Shown here: piece by piece, positions 8,209 through 16,481 of the stretch
Numbering within the stretch: the first letter of the stretch is position 1
Layout: each line of letters starts with the position of its first letter
Assembly (NCBI GenBank): GCA_002709835.1
Contig: PAQX01000054.1
Location: 13,021 to 52,473 of the forward strand
DNA: 39,453 nucleotides
Reading direction: 5' to 3'
Source of the DNA: Deltaproteobacteria bacterium
Lineage (GTDB): Bacteria; Myxococcota_A; UBA9160; UBA4427
Notes under the pieces: model-generated
The model's input: the letters and a program-made list of their open reading frames with translations, nothing else
Database searches by the model: none
Told to the model about the DNA's origin: nothing
Program-made: the position numbers and the translations under genes

Positions 8209-9422
8209 CGCGAAACCGTCCCGTGAGCCTGTCGCTCGGCATACGGGTCCGAAACGACGCGGGGGACCCGGAGCGCGAGGTCGTACCCGCCAGCCGCGCT
8301 GCTCAGACGAAAGGCCTCCTCGAGTAGAAGCCCGTGATCCCGCCAGACGGTCGACGCAGCCTGGGCCTGATCAGGACGGATCGGCGGGAACGCACTGGCG
8401 TTCTTGCGCGCAGAGGCGGCGGAGCCGACGGAGACGTAGCCCTCGCGCTCACCCGTCGGCGGCGCGACGAAGACCCCGAGCTCAATGAAGCCGATGATCG
8501 AGCCCGTGCCGCCGCAGTCCGCATCGGCGATCACTGGTACATAGGCGGTCTCGGTCAGGCCAGGAGGGGGCGCACCGACCGGGCCACCGCCAATCGCCTG
8601 ACCCACGTAGGCAGCCCGGAGCGAAGTGTCGAAGAGGCAGGCGACGGTCTCGCCGCGCGCGCTCGCGAGGCGATCTCCGTCCCGGGTGAGCCGCGCATCG
8701 GGATTCTCGGTTTCCATCAACCAGCGGGCCTCAAATCCGTCGGGATCGCGCAGGTCTTCCAGCAGCCAGGCGATTCCAACGAGCCCGCCCGTCCAGCCAA
8801 CCGACGTCGGCACTCGCGACCCCACCTGCATCGCGAGCGCACCGCCTGCGGTGTCGATCGAGGCTTCGGCCTGCAGGGAGAATCCGTTCGCGCGCAGGCC
8901 CTGCCCCGCAAGATCTGGCGACATGCCCTCCGAACCGCGAGCAGACTGAACATCCTGGAATTCAGGTCGCGCCCCGCCGCGGGTCCGGGGAGCGATCGCC
9001 GCCCAACCGAAGAGCAGCGGGGACGATCGCGCGAGTCGCACATCGGTCGGGGTGATCGCCCCGGCCTGATCGAGGGCTCCGAGGCGGGCCCCTCGCGAGT
9101 CCACGACCTCGCCGTCGAGGGAACGGTCGACACGTTCCCAGCTCGTCGTGCTGGCGGCCCCCGACGCGAACTGGACGCCGAGCGGCTCGAGGATCGGCGC
9201 GAGGAAGTTCTGTTCGATGCACCGAGGTTGGCGCACGCCCCCGACCACGCAATCCGATGGGAGAGCGCCGTTCGGAAGCGTGTTTACGTAGGCAAGCTCG
9301 CTGACCATCATCTCGGCTGCGGTCTCGAGACGAGCCTGTTCTGCGAGGGCGAGGCCAGCGTCGATGACCAACGCGCCGATGCCGATGAGCGCGAAGAGGA
9401 GCGTCGCGAACAAGGGGAGCAC
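8205..9422 (-). CDS. tadG: TadG-like pilus assembly protein
   Basis: The 405-residue protein starts at GTG 9422 with a hydrophobic segment LFATLLFALIGIGALVIDAG, the usual TadG/TadE-like N-terminal anchor, and continues as a long extracytoplasmic domain with a few cysteines. The open frame extends a short way upstream into cpaB with an Arg-containing stretch (GARRELILV) that resembles the start of other TadG proteins, but no standard start codon is present there; GGGAG precedes the GTG. Only 5 nt separate it from the cpaB stop, and its stop overlaps cpaE as ATGA. TadG proteins are thought to span the periplasm or act as minor pilin-like components. The extracytoplasmic part has no domain I recognise. 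Confidence 0.75.
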   Translation of the reverse strand: MLPLFATLLFALIGIGALVIDAGLALAEQARLETAAEMMVSELAYVNTLPNGALPSDCVVGGVRQPRCIEQNFLAPILEPLGVQFASGAASTTSWERVDRSLDGEVVDSRGARLGALDQAGAITPTDVRLARSSPLLFGWAAIAPRTRGGARPEFQDVQSARGSEGMSPDLAGQGLRANGFSLQAEASIDTAGGALAMQVGSRVPTSVGWTGGLVGIAWLLEDLRDPDGFEARWLMETENPDARLTRDGDRLASARGETVACLFDTSLRAAYVGQAIGGGPVGAPPPGLTETAYVPVIADADCGGTGSIIGFIELGVFVAPPTGEREGYVSVGSAASARKNASAFPPIRPDQAQAASTVWRDHGLLLEEAFRLSSAAGGYDLALRVPRVVSDPYAERQAHGTVSR

Positions 9423-9427
9423 GAGGA

Positions 9428-10363
9428 TCAGCTCCCGTCGCGCGCCGGCCCCGTGCCGACCGCTGGCAGGCCGGGGTCGGGGACGAAACGGAGGCTCCGG
9501 CGATCGCCCTCGATCAGATCTACGACCGGCTCTTCGTAGGGCGAACGGCGCGGCTCGGTCGCTGAAATGTTCGTGTCTACCGACGGCCCTTCGCCGGGCA
9601 AACCGGAGCGAGGGATGCAGTCGATCCGCTTCGCGATCTCGAGCGCCTCGGTCACAACGGGGATCTCGTCCGGGCCGAGCGCGATCACCATCTCCTGCAC
9701 GATCGCGCCGAAAGTCCCAGGTGTCGCCCCGGGCAGGGCTCGATCCTCGAGGGCAGAGACGACGGTCGCGCCGTCAGCTACCAGCGCCGAACGCGCGCGG
9801 CGCCCCCCAGCGCCAGGGCTGCTCCCATAGATGGATTGGGGCGAAGCCCCTTGCCCGTTGCCCTGATAAGTTGCGACCAGGTCGAAACGATCGCCCTGCC
9901 TCAGGCCGATGATCCCGCTGACCTTGGACGTGTCGATCCGCAGCGCACGCTTGCCGGCGGGAATGCCGGCGACGATTCCGGGGCGCGTCCCCTTCGGCAG
10001 AAAGTCGGCTTCGCGGAAGACGCGGAGCGCGGACTTCTCGCGTGCCAACACTCGTCCGACGAGTTCGATCGGCTTCACGATGGTGGATTCGAGGATCGAG
10101 TCCTCGGGGAGGTACTGCGCCGCAAGCTGACCGTTCTCGTCGAGAAGATGTTCGAGCTGGATCTCGGTGTAAGCCGGCAGATCGAGGGTCGAAACCGGAA
10201 CACCGACCATCCCGGCTGGAACTTCGTTGCGGCTTCCTCCTGCGACCTCGCCTCCACCGCTAAAGAGGAGAAAGGCCCCGATCCCCGCGAGAAGGACCGC
10301 GCCGCCCAAAAAGAGCAGGCTCTGGATCGGCAAACCGCTTCGTCTTCGTCCACGCGCAGCCAT
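9428..10363 (-). CDS. cpaB: CpaB/RcpC Flp pilus assembly protein
   Basis: The 311-residue protein has a basic N-terminus, a single membrane helix (about 15-36) and an SAF-type domain (GVPVSTLDLPAYTEIQLEHL, then IVKPIELVGRVLAREKS), followed by the RcpC-like segment with GIPAGKRALRIDTS and GIIGLRQGDRFDLVATY. This order is the standard CpaB/RcpC architecture. The protein is a periplasmic component of the Tad secretion channel, working with the secretin CpaC. It lies 31 bp after tadE and 5 bp before tadG. The C-terminal 60 residues are polar and low in complexity. Confidence 0.9.
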   Translation of the reverse strand: MAARGRRRSGLPIQSLLFLGGAVLLAGIGAFLLFSGGGEVAGGSRNEVPAGMVGVPVSTLDLPAYTEIQLEHLLDENGQLAAQYLPEDSILESTIVKPIELVGRVLAREKSALRVFREADFLPKGTRPGIVAGIPAGKRALRIDTSKVSGIIGLRQGDRFDLVATYQGNGQGASPQSIYGSSPGAGGRRARSALVADGATVVSALEDRALPGATPGTFGAIVQEMVIALGPDEIPVVTEALEIAKRIDCIPRSGLPGEGPSVDTNISATEPRRSPYEEPVVDLIEGDRRSLRFVPDPGLPAVGTGPARDGS

Positions 10364-10394
10364 CAGAGGGTCTCTCCCGAAGTCAGATGGGGGC

Positions 10395-11342
10395 TCACAG
10401 GAAGATCTCCCTACGGAAGCCAGCCGAGGCCGAGAGAAGTCGGCGGAACGGGCGAACCGCGCTTGGTTCCCCAGTTTCGTCCGGAAGGGAATAGAGGCGG
10501 CCGAGACCGCGAGGACCCGCGTATACGCCGCCGTCGCCCGCGACCGGAGCGAGGGTTCCCGAGAGCGCGTTCAGGCTCGCTTCGTCGTCGACCAGGACGC
10601 GGTCCGCGTCCACCAAGCGCTGGGTCTCGCGACCCGTCTGCGGATCGATCACCCCCGTCGACTCGGCGGCGATCAGCCCCGCTGATTGAAAGGGGTAGTT
10701 CAGGCGAAGCCCGACCCATCCCCCGCTCGCGAGAGGAAAAGCGCGGAGCGCGACGACCGAGGTGCTGTGTGGCTCGACCACGCCGTGCCAACGCACGGTT
10801 CCCGTCGCTGACTCGACCTCGGCGATGCCCACGCCGTAGCGAGACCCATCCTCACAGCTCGAGAACGGGACACCGCTTCGAAGGAGCAGCGCTCCAGGGT
10901 AGCGGATCATCTGGTCCGCCCCGCGATGGTCCCAGATCATCAGCGGACGTAGCAGCCGATTGCCGATAGGCCGAGCCGCGAAGAGCGCGTCGAGCGCCTG
11001 CTCGTGGCCAGCTTCCCCGAAGTTCGGCACGCCGCAGCGCGCCAACAGGCCGGAGTCGATCACGAGAAAGCCGAGGTCGAGCACCTGCGCGCGGAACTCC
11101 GTACGCTCGAGGGCCGCAGCGAAGGAGATGTCCGGGGGGAGCGGCAGTCTCGCCATTTCCCGAGTGATGGTCCGCGCCGCATGCTGCAGCTGTTGCTGCA
11201 CCGTCAGCGCACGCCCGATCTCGAGAATCCCGGCGAGCAGCAACCAGACAAGGAAGCCGATCAGCGCGAACTCGGCGAGCACCGCCCCCCGAGTCCGTCG
11301 ATCGTCCGGAACAGATCCCGGTTTGCGCTCCACCGCGTCCAC
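10395..11342 (-). CDS. tadE: TadE-like minor pilin, enlarged
   Basis: The 315-residue product has the TadE signature near its N-terminus: TRGAVLAEFALI followed by a hydrophobic helix and EIGRALTVQQQLQHAAR. The Gly-Ala pair before a Glu-containing helix is the prepilin-like processing site of TadE/TadF pseudopilins. Typical TadE proteins are about 150-200 residues, so this one carries a long extra C-terminal domain that I do not recognise. The start is GTG 11342 with GGAA at 7 nt. It lies 24 bp downstream of flp and 31 bp upstream of cpaB, in operon order. A TadV-type peptidase expected to cleave it is not in the window. Confidence 0.8.
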   Translation of the reverse strand: MDAVERKPGSVPDDRRTRGAVLAEFALIGFLVWLLLAGILEIGRALTVQQQLQHAARTITREMARLPLPPDISFAAALERTEFRAQVLDLGFLVIDSGLLARCGVPNFGEAGHEQALDALFAARPIGNRLLRPLMIWDHRGADQMIRYPGALLLRSGVPFSSCEDGSRYGVGIAEVESATGTVRWHGVVEPHSTSVVALRAFPLASGGWVGLRLNYPFQSAGLIAAESTGVIDPQTGRETQRLVDADRVLVDDEASLNALSGTLAPVAGDGGVYAGPRGLGRLYSLPDETGEPSAVRPFRRLLSASAGFRREIFL

Positions 11343-11366
11343 TTTTGATTCCGATCCGCGCCAGAC

Positions 11367-11756
11367 CTACTGGTGAAGCGACTGATCGCCCAGCTGGTAG
11401 AGGTGGCCGACCTCGTGGCCCTGCATGTTGAGCGCATTGCCCATGCGGTTGGTGGGCCGGCGCGCGTTCGCCTCGAGGGCCTGGCGGCTGAGCCCCTGCT
11501 CGAAGACGCCGTCACCATTCGAGTCGGTGGTCTGGGTCTCGATCAGGCGACCGACCTGAACCGGAGCGTTATCCTCGGCCGTCGCACCGGGGAGCAGCGT
11601 TGCCACCGAAGCGATCATGCCCCCGACCTTCCCGCCGAGGACGCTAACTGCGACCATCGCCGCGAGGGTCAGACCGGCGAGCAACAGGCCGTATTCGGCG
11701 AGGGCCGCGCCCTGCTGGCGTCGAATCGCAGCTCGCGTACGTCGTGTGCTCATCAT
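11367..11756 (-). CDS. flp: Flp-type pilin with C-terminal extension
   Basis: The 129-residue protein contains a type IVb prepilin signature: a short basic leader (RRTRAAIRRQ), then QGAALAEYGLLLAGLTLAAM, where cleavage would follow Gly and leave Ala at +1 and Glu at +5. The hydrophobic helix continues to about residue 55. Ordinary Flp pilins stop soon after this, at 50-70 residues, but here about 70 more residues follow, including DSNGDGVFEQ, which looks like a calcium-binding loop, and a polar tail. A strong GGAGGA Shine-Dalgarno precedes the ATG. It is the major-pilin candidate of the locus, placed directly after the secretin gene. The A8 run in cpaC has a shifted frame that stops on this start codon. 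Confidence 0.85.
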   Translation of the reverse strand: MMSTRRTRAAIRRQQGAALAEYGLLLAGLTLAAMVAVSVLGGKVGGMIASVATLLPGATAEDNAPVQVGRLIETQTTDSNGDGVFEQGLSRQALEANARRPTNRMGNALNMQGHEVGHLYQLGDQSLHQ

Positions 11757-11781
11757 TCGTTGTTTTCCTCCAGCCGAATCA

Positions 11782-11793
11782 CCCCCAAGGGGG
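11782..11793. repeat. CCCCC/GGGGG inverted repeat in the flp leader
   Basis: CCCCCAAGGGGG lies in the 91 bp between the cpaC stop and the flp start, about 25 nt upstream of the pilin ATG. A small hairpin could form in the transcript and help stabilise or process the pilin message, but the loop is very short and chance is possible. Confidence 0.25.
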
Positions 11794-11847
11794 AAGACGA
11801 TCGGCGCCGACTCGCGGCCTTCCTGGACTGCGAGAAATAAACACGTA

Positions 11848-13863
11848 CTACCATTCGCCGCCCAAGGGTAACGAGTTCCCTCGCGCGACCACTTTTTTTT
11901 CGCTCTCCCCTGCCCGCGGGGGCATGAGGTCGTCCAGGAGCTCGCTTGCGCTTGGGTAAGCCCACAGCCCGGCTCGCGCGTCCCTTTCGTACGTCAGCGA
12001 GGGGGTCACCACGACCACGAAATCGAGCTCGTCCCGCTGGTCGTTCCTGCTCTTGGCCAGCCAGCCGAAGCCAGGAATCCGATGGATCCAGGGTGTGAAG
12101 CCGCTCGACCGACCGATCGTCGTCTGGAGCAGGCCGCCGATCACGAAGCTGTCGCCGTCCTTGAGCCGGGTGGTCGTCCGCAGAGCCCGGGTCTGGAAAG
12201 CGGTCGTGGCCTGCTGGGTTCCGGTCGATTCGACCAACTCGTCCGTGAGGTCGAAATCCGGCTGCGAGATGCTCGGGGTGACGTCGAGGGTGATCATGTC
12301 GTCTTCGTCGACGAGCGGCCGTACCGAGACGTTGACGCCGAACTCGGCGAAGACCGTCGAGGAGAGCAGCGTGCCGGAAGTCGCAGAGGTCGTCGTGTCA
12401 ACCGTGACTGCGATCGGAACCTGACCGCCCGCGCTGAAAGTCGCCTGCTCACCCGAGAGGACCGAGATCGTGGGCTTGGCGAGGGCTCGGGCGATGCTCG
12501 CGTCCTCAAGGACCCGGAAGACCAGATCGATCGCGATCGAATCGCTGACGTACTGAGCTCCCCCGAGGATGGTGCCACCGCTCAGGAGAGAGAGCGCACC
12601 CTGGACGTCGCCCGGGGTGACCGACTGGGCGTCGGCACCCTGGAGGAGCTGTGACGTCACACCCGGGAGGAGATTGGTGTCCCGAGCGTTCCCGATCAGC
12701 ATGTTTGCCTGGGGGGTCCAGTCGCTCAGTCGACTTCGGTTGATCTCGTAGATTCGCGTCTCGAGGCGAACGTGCGGGATTTCCTCGACCTGGACGAAGG
12801 AGAGAATCCTGCCGTTCGCGAGGGACAGGACCTTCGCGCGGCCGATGTTGGCCGTGAGATTGTTGCGCCCGATGCCACCAATCCCGCCGACGGAGCCACC
12901 CACCCCGGCGATCGTGGCGCTGCCACCAACGCCGCCGCCGGCTCCGGCCTGCGACCGCCCCCGAAGCGAGCCGGCCTCATCCGCAACGACCTCGATCTGA
13001 TCAGCAGACGCTCGGTCGTCGATCATGCGCGCCGCGGCCAGAAGCGTACGAACGAGCTCGACCTGAGTCCGGACCTTCCCCTCGAGCACGAAGGTGTCGC
13101 GCGAGTCGTCGGGCAGCGCGCCTGCCGTCAGCCGTCTAACCCGGATGCTCGCTTCACCTGCTCCCACGACCGCGAGCCGGATCCGCTCCTCGAGAGCCGG
13201 CGGCACGTCGTCCACGCGGATCAGGTTCACGACGCGGCCATCGCTCGAACGCGACGCCCCTTCGAGCAGGAAATTGCTCTCGACGTCGGCCGCCCGCGTC
13301 GTCGGCGAGGCCTCCCCGGCGCTCCCAACGGGGCCATCCCCGAGAATCAGGGCGCCTTCACTCCTCTCTGAGAAGGTCCCGCCGCGCAGGTAGTCCCGCG
13401 CGACGGCCTCCGCCGCACGCGAGAACCGGACGTCGGGAACCACCCCACGAAGCACAACCGCATCCTGGTCCGGCGCGCTCACCGCCTGGATCGCCGGATG
13501 GATCGCGCGCAGCGCTTCGGCCAACAGCGATAAGTCCCGCTCGACCCGGAGCCCGCGCTCGGTCACAAGGCCGTCCGCGTACCAGAGCAGCAGGTTCGTC
13601 TGTCCCGGTCTTTGACCGAGGACGAGGATTTCGCGGTTCGAGACCATCTGAACGTTCGCGATCTGCGGGTTGCCGACGGCGATCCGGACGATCTCCCGGT
13701 CGAAGGCGATCCGAGCATTCTCGCCAACGAGAATCGCCTGGCGCGCCTCGGCGGCGCCCGACGCAAGCAGGCAACCCACCAAGAAGACACACGAGAGCGC
13801 GCGCCGTGCCGCCCTTTGGCAAGACAGGTCCCCGACGAAGCGCGACGGATCAGGACGTCGCAC
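11848..13863 (-). CDS. cpaC: Tad secretin CpaC/RcpA
   Basis: The 671-residue protein has an N-terminal signal peptide ending near ASGAAEARQ. It continues with a pilus-formation N-terminal domain (FDREIVRIAVGNPQIANVQM and the LVLGQRPGQTNLLLW segment) and BON-like and gated regions. A Gly-rich linker lies at about residues 310-345, and the secretin domain follows (RALAKPTISVLSGEQATFSAGGQVPI, and DGDSFVIGGLLQ near the end). CpaC forms the outer-membrane channel for the Flp pilus. It starts at GTG 13863, overlapping the sigma-factor stop by 14 nt. Near its 3' end it carries AAAAAAAA (complement of 11893-11900), unusual in this GC-rich sequence. The length is within or slightly above the usual CpaC range. 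Confidence 0.92.
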   Translation of the reverse strand: MRRPDPSRFVGDLSCQRAARRALSCVFLVGCLLASGAAEARQAILVGENARIAFDREIVRIAVGNPQIANVQMVSNREILVLGQRPGQTNLLLWYADGLVTERGLRVERDLSLLAEALRAIHPAIQAVSAPDQDAVVLRGVVPDVRFSRAAEAVARDYLRGGTFSERSEGALILGDGPVGSAGEASPTTRAADVESNFLLEGASRSSDGRVVNLIRVDDVPPALEERIRLAVVGAGEASIRVRRLTAGALPDDSRDTFVLEGKVRTQVELVRTLLAAARMIDDRASADQIEVVADEAGSLRGRSQAGAGGGVGGSATIAGVGGSVGGIGGIGRNNLTANIGRAKVLSLANGRILSFVQVEEIPHVRLETRIYEINRSRLSDWTPQANMLIGNARDTNLLPGVTSQLLQGADAQSVTPGDVQGALSLLSGGTILGGAQYVSDSIAIDLVFRVLEDASIARALAKPTISVLSGEQATFSAGGQVPIAVTVDTTTSATSGTLLSSTVFAEFGVNVSVRPLVDEDDMITLDVTPSISQPDFDLTDELVESTGTQQATTAFQTRALRTTTRLKDGDSFVIGGLLQTTIGRSSGFTPWIHRIPGFGWLAKSRNDQRDELDFVVVVTPSLTYERDARAGLWAYPSASELLDDLMPPRAGESEKKVVARGNSLPLGGEW
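11893..11900 (-). other. A8 slippery run near the end of cpaC
   Basis: In the cpaC frame the run reads GAA AAA AAA GTG, which contains the A-AAA-AAA heptamer used for -1 ribosomal slippage, and AGGGGAG lies just upstream. The -1 frame stays open for about 46 codons and ends with TGA at 11755-11753, overlapping the flp ATG. The slippage itself is inferred. Confidence 0.4.
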
Positions 13864-14524
13864 GGGCGAGCTGCTCGTTGAGCGATCGACGCGCGCGACT
13901 CAACCGGGACCGCACGGTCCCGATCGGCAGATCGAGCTTTCGCGCGATCTCGTCGTATTCGAAGCCCCGCGCCCGCAGCTCGATCACTGCCTCGAAATCG
14001 GAGGAGAGCCCCGCGATCGCCGCTTCGGTCACCGCCAGCAACTCGCGCTGCGCGAACTCCTCCTCCGGGTTGCAGAGCGGACAGGTCACATCGGCCGCGA
14101 TCGAGGCTTCCTCCTCCCAACGCTGGCGACGCATCTCGGTCCGCCGCCGGTGCAGACTGCGGTGGATCACGGTCTTCACGAGCCAGCCACGAAGCTCGAC
14201 GGGCGGCTCTCCGCGCTTCCAGAGCTCGATGATCGCGTCCTGGACTGCGTCATCGGCCTGCTCGGAACAGCGCAGGACCCTCTGAGCCACGTGTCGCAGC
14301 ATCGAAACATGGGGCGCGACCGCAGCCTCGATCGCCTCCGGGCCGGGCCGGTTCGTCGAATCGGCGCGCTCGGGCACCAGCTCGCGAACAGCCACGGACC
14401 TCGGCAGCTCGACGGCGTTCTCGCAACAGAGCCGCTCCACCTCGCTCGAGCGAGCCTTCGACGACGGGCGAGATGCAACTTCGAATGCCCGGGGCGCTTC
14501 GGGCTCGGGAGCAACAGAGCTCAT
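13850..14524 (-). CDS. ECF-type RNA polymerase sigma factor
   Basis: From ATG 14524, preceded by GGAGAAG, the product is 224 residues. Region 2 lies at about 70-130 (HVSMLRHVAQRVL, then QADDAVQDAIIELWKR and LRGWLVKTVIHRSLHRRR). Region 4 lies at about 160-220 (ELLAVTEAAIAGL, FEAVIELRARGFEYDEIARKLDLPIGTVRSRLSRARRSL). The 65-residue N-terminal extension and a CPLC motif (148-151) between the two regions are unusual. Its stop overlaps cpaC by 14 nt, so it leads the Tad operon. No anti-sigma gene is adjacent. An alternative ATG at 14563 adds 13 residues. The inferred role is control of the Tad locus or the nearby PEP-CTERM genes. Confidence 0.85.
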   Translation of the reverse strand: MSSVAPEPEAPRAFEVASRPSSKARSSEVERLCCENAVELPRSVAVRELVPERADSTNRPGPEAIEAAVAPHVSMLRHVAQRVLRCSEQADDAVQDAIIELWKRGEPPVELRGWLVKTVIHRSLHRRRTEMRRQRWEEEASIAADVTCPLCNPEEEFAQRELLAVTEAAIAGLSSDFEAVIELRARGFEYDEIARKLDLPIGTVRSRLSRARRSLNEQLARATS

Positions 14525-14711
14525 CGGACTTCTCCAGACCGCCGGAGTCGCACAGGGCGTCATTCCGGGCGGATCGATTCGCAGGGAGGGCTGAGGTCCG
14601 GAGAAGACTTCTGTCTGTGTCGAAAGACGCGGTGCTCCGGGATCTCAGCCCGGCTGAACGCTCCCCTCTCGAAGGTACGGGGAGCTTCTCAGCCAGATAG
14701 GGCCAGATCGA

Positions 14712-15107
14712 TCAGACGGAGGCAGGGGGCGCGCGGGGCGTCAGCCGGCCGCGCGTGGGCGCTCTGGGCGCCGAGTTGACGTCCGAGATCCGCAGGGTGG
14801 GTCGTTCCCCCGGGGACACGATCAGAAGGAGCGGCGCGGGGAAAGCCTCGTCCGTCTCGCCGCGACGACTCAGCTCGCAGATCCCGCAATCCAGCAACTC
14901 GCCCTGCGTGTGACCGTGGGGCGCGCCGGGCACTCCGTCGCTCGCCGAGAAAACCGGCGACGGGTCGTCCAGGTCGTTCAGGGCTCCATGCCCGTGACTC
15001 CCGGCCACTCCGACCGACAGCAAGACGAGCATCGCGCCAAAAAATGCGCGAAGAACGTTAGGAGGACGACGGTGCGAATAGCTCGCATGTGCGGGGAATC
15101 GCGACAT
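14712..15107 (-). CDS. small His/Cys-rich secreted or anchored protein, possibly DUF2946-like
   Basis: The 131-residue protein has one hydrophobic segment (about 19-36, AFFGAMLVLLSVGVAG) that should act as a signal peptide or anchor. It is followed by likely metal ligands: SHGHG (37-41), PHGHTQ (63-68) and CGIC (74-77). The tail is Arg/Pro-rich. DUF2946-type proteins share the pattern of a helix, histidines and a CxxC motif and often lie near metal uptake genes; the match here is by pattern only. The ATG at 15107 has AAGGA at 8 nt. It is divergent from the His-rich PEP-CTERM gene across 222 bp, so the two may share control, and both could bind zinc. Confidence 0.6.
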   Translation of the reverse strand: MSRFPAHASYSHRRPPNVLRAFFGAMLVLLSVGVAGSHGHGALNDLDDPSPVFSASDGVPGAPHGHTQGELLDCGICELSRRGETDEAFPAPLLLIVSPGERPTLRISDVNSAPRAPTRGRLTPRAPPASV

Positions 15108-15329
15108 TGGGGGAGTCCTTGGGTATCCAGATAACTAACTGAGGCCCGGCCCCCCCGCAAGTTCCCGAAAAATCGGGGAATTGGCGATTTCTCGGCGGCC
15201 GATGGGAACTCCACGCGGTCGAGCGGCACGTGGCTGTTAGAACCGACCAATCTGCGGTGCGGAATCGGCCCTTCGGCTCCCTCGCAGAAACAGTCAAAGC
15301 TGGATTTCAAGGGAATTGGAGAATCGGAA
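15108..15329. promoter_or_regulatory. divergent intergenic region with an imperfect palindrome
   Basis: This 222 bp gap lies between two divergent genes with metal-binding histidines. CCCGA-AAAA-TCGGG flanked by TT/GAA (15162-15180) is the clearest inverted repeat. GGAACT at 15205-15210 followed by CGTG at 15229 faintly resembles an ECF promoter, with an 18 bp spacer. No convincing Zur box of the known proteobacterial or cyanobacterial type was found by eye. Confidence 0.3.
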
Positions 15330-16175
15330 ATGACTTTCATCAACCGGATAGGAGCCAGCCTGGTCGCTGTATCGCTCCTCTTTGCTGCGGGCTCGGCCTT
15401 CGCGCAGCACGACGAACACGAGCACGAGCACGAGCACGTAGACGTGCTCCTCTACAGCGACGGATCCGGCAACCTCGGGGCCGGCTCGGTCGACGTGGAC
15501 GAGTTGGAGGCGGAGTTCGATCACGTGGTTTTCGAGGTCGAGGCTCACGGCGATGTCCTCAGCGCGGGCAACTCGTCGTTCCAGAGCGCAGCACCCGGCT
15601 TCTACAGCATGTCTGATGCGAACGTGGGCAACCTCAACGGAAACGACAACCTGCCCGGCAACGCGGCGATCACCATCGACTTCCTCGTCGAACCGACGCT
15701 CAACATCAGCCTGGCCTACTGGGACGAAAGCCTTGAGCAGTTCAGCGCCCCGACCGGGTCCGCGGCCCTGACGGTCACTTCCGGGGCCAGCCTCTTCGGT
15801 TCTCTTGCTGGAACTAACGAGGTCCTCGGCGCGGCGATCGGCACGACTTCCGGTACTGGAGCGCACGACGAGCACTTTGACTTTGATCTGTCAGTGGACA
15901 ACGACGGCGTCTACCTGGCCTATGCCCAGGCAAACGTGGCGGGATTGAACGGCCCGTCGAACCCGTTCTGGCTCCTCTTCGCCACGATCGACGAGTGCGA
16001 GGAGACGGATTCCTGCTCTACCCCGGCGGGGTACTTCAATGGGGAGTACGAGCACCAGATGGAGGAAGCCGTCGCTTATGTGGAGTCTACGCTGGTGCCC
16101 GAGCCTGGAACGGGAATGCTCTTCGGGCTCGGCCTGATGGGTCTGGCGAGAGGCTCGCGCCGGCCGCGCTTCTAG
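15330..16175 (+). CDS. PEP-CTERM protein, all3515 (Zur-repressed) type
   Basis: The 281-residue protein has a clean signal peptide (cleavage after AFA at about 25), then a run of histidines, HDEHEHEHEHVDV. The body is beta-rich. At the C-terminus are VPEPG (256-260), a hydrophobic helix and an Arg-rich tail (RGSRRPRF), which is the exosortase sorting signal. A His-rich N-terminus followed by HVDV, a PGFYSM segment and AYWDES fits the all3515 family of PEP-CTERM proteins, named for a zinc-regulated cyanobacterial gene. By that precedent it probably binds zinc at the cell surface. GGAG lies 8 nt before the ATG. No exosortase gene is in the window. Confidence 0.8.
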   Translation: MTFINRIGASLVAVSLLFAAGSAFAQHDEHEHEHEHVDVLLYSDGSGNLGAGSVDVDELEAEFDHVVFEVEAHGDVLSAGNSSFQSAAPGFYSMSDANVGNLNGNDNLPGNAAITIDFLVEPTLNISLAYWDESLEQFSAPTGSAALTVTSGASLFGSLAGTNEVLGAAIGTTSGTGAHDEHFDFDLSVDNDGVYLAYAQANVAGLNGPSNPFWLLFATIDECEETDSCSTPAGYFNGEYEHQMEEAVAYVESTLVPEPGTGMLFGLGLMGLARGSRRPRF

Positions 16176-16234
16176 AACGCAAACGCAATCGGCTAACGGG
16201 GTTCCATCCCAGCAGCCGATGGGTTTGAGCCAAT

Positions 16235-16274
16235 CGGCCCGGGCGCGCTCTGCGAAGTGCCCCGGGCCGGTTTT
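16235..16274 (+). terminator. intrinsic terminator after the first PEP-CTERM gene
   Basis: CGGCCCGGG (16235-16243) pairs perfectly with CCCGGGCCG (16261-16269), giving a 9 bp GC stem with a 17 nt loop, followed by G and TTTT. It lies 59 bp after the PEP-CTERM stop and would separate this gene from the PEP-CTERM/tadBC unit downstream. Confidence 0.65.
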
Positions 16275-16481
16275 GCTTCAGGCTCGGGCGTACGGTGCCT
16301 TCGTCGCATGCGCCGTATCGATCCTCAACGGCGAGGTGCGAACAATTGCCGCGAATCGCTCGCGCAGCACAGGAACCGATCCATGAAGCGACGAGCAGGA
16401 ACCCGAGACAGGCAAGGAAGAATGATGCGATTGGACATGAGAGTTGAACTTAGATCGGCCCTGCTGATAGACGGAGCAGGC

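Noticed and set aside
15108..15329. classic Zur box
   Set aside because: No sequence close to the known proteobacterial or cyanobacterial Zur palindromes could be found by eye; only an unrelated imperfect palindrome is present.
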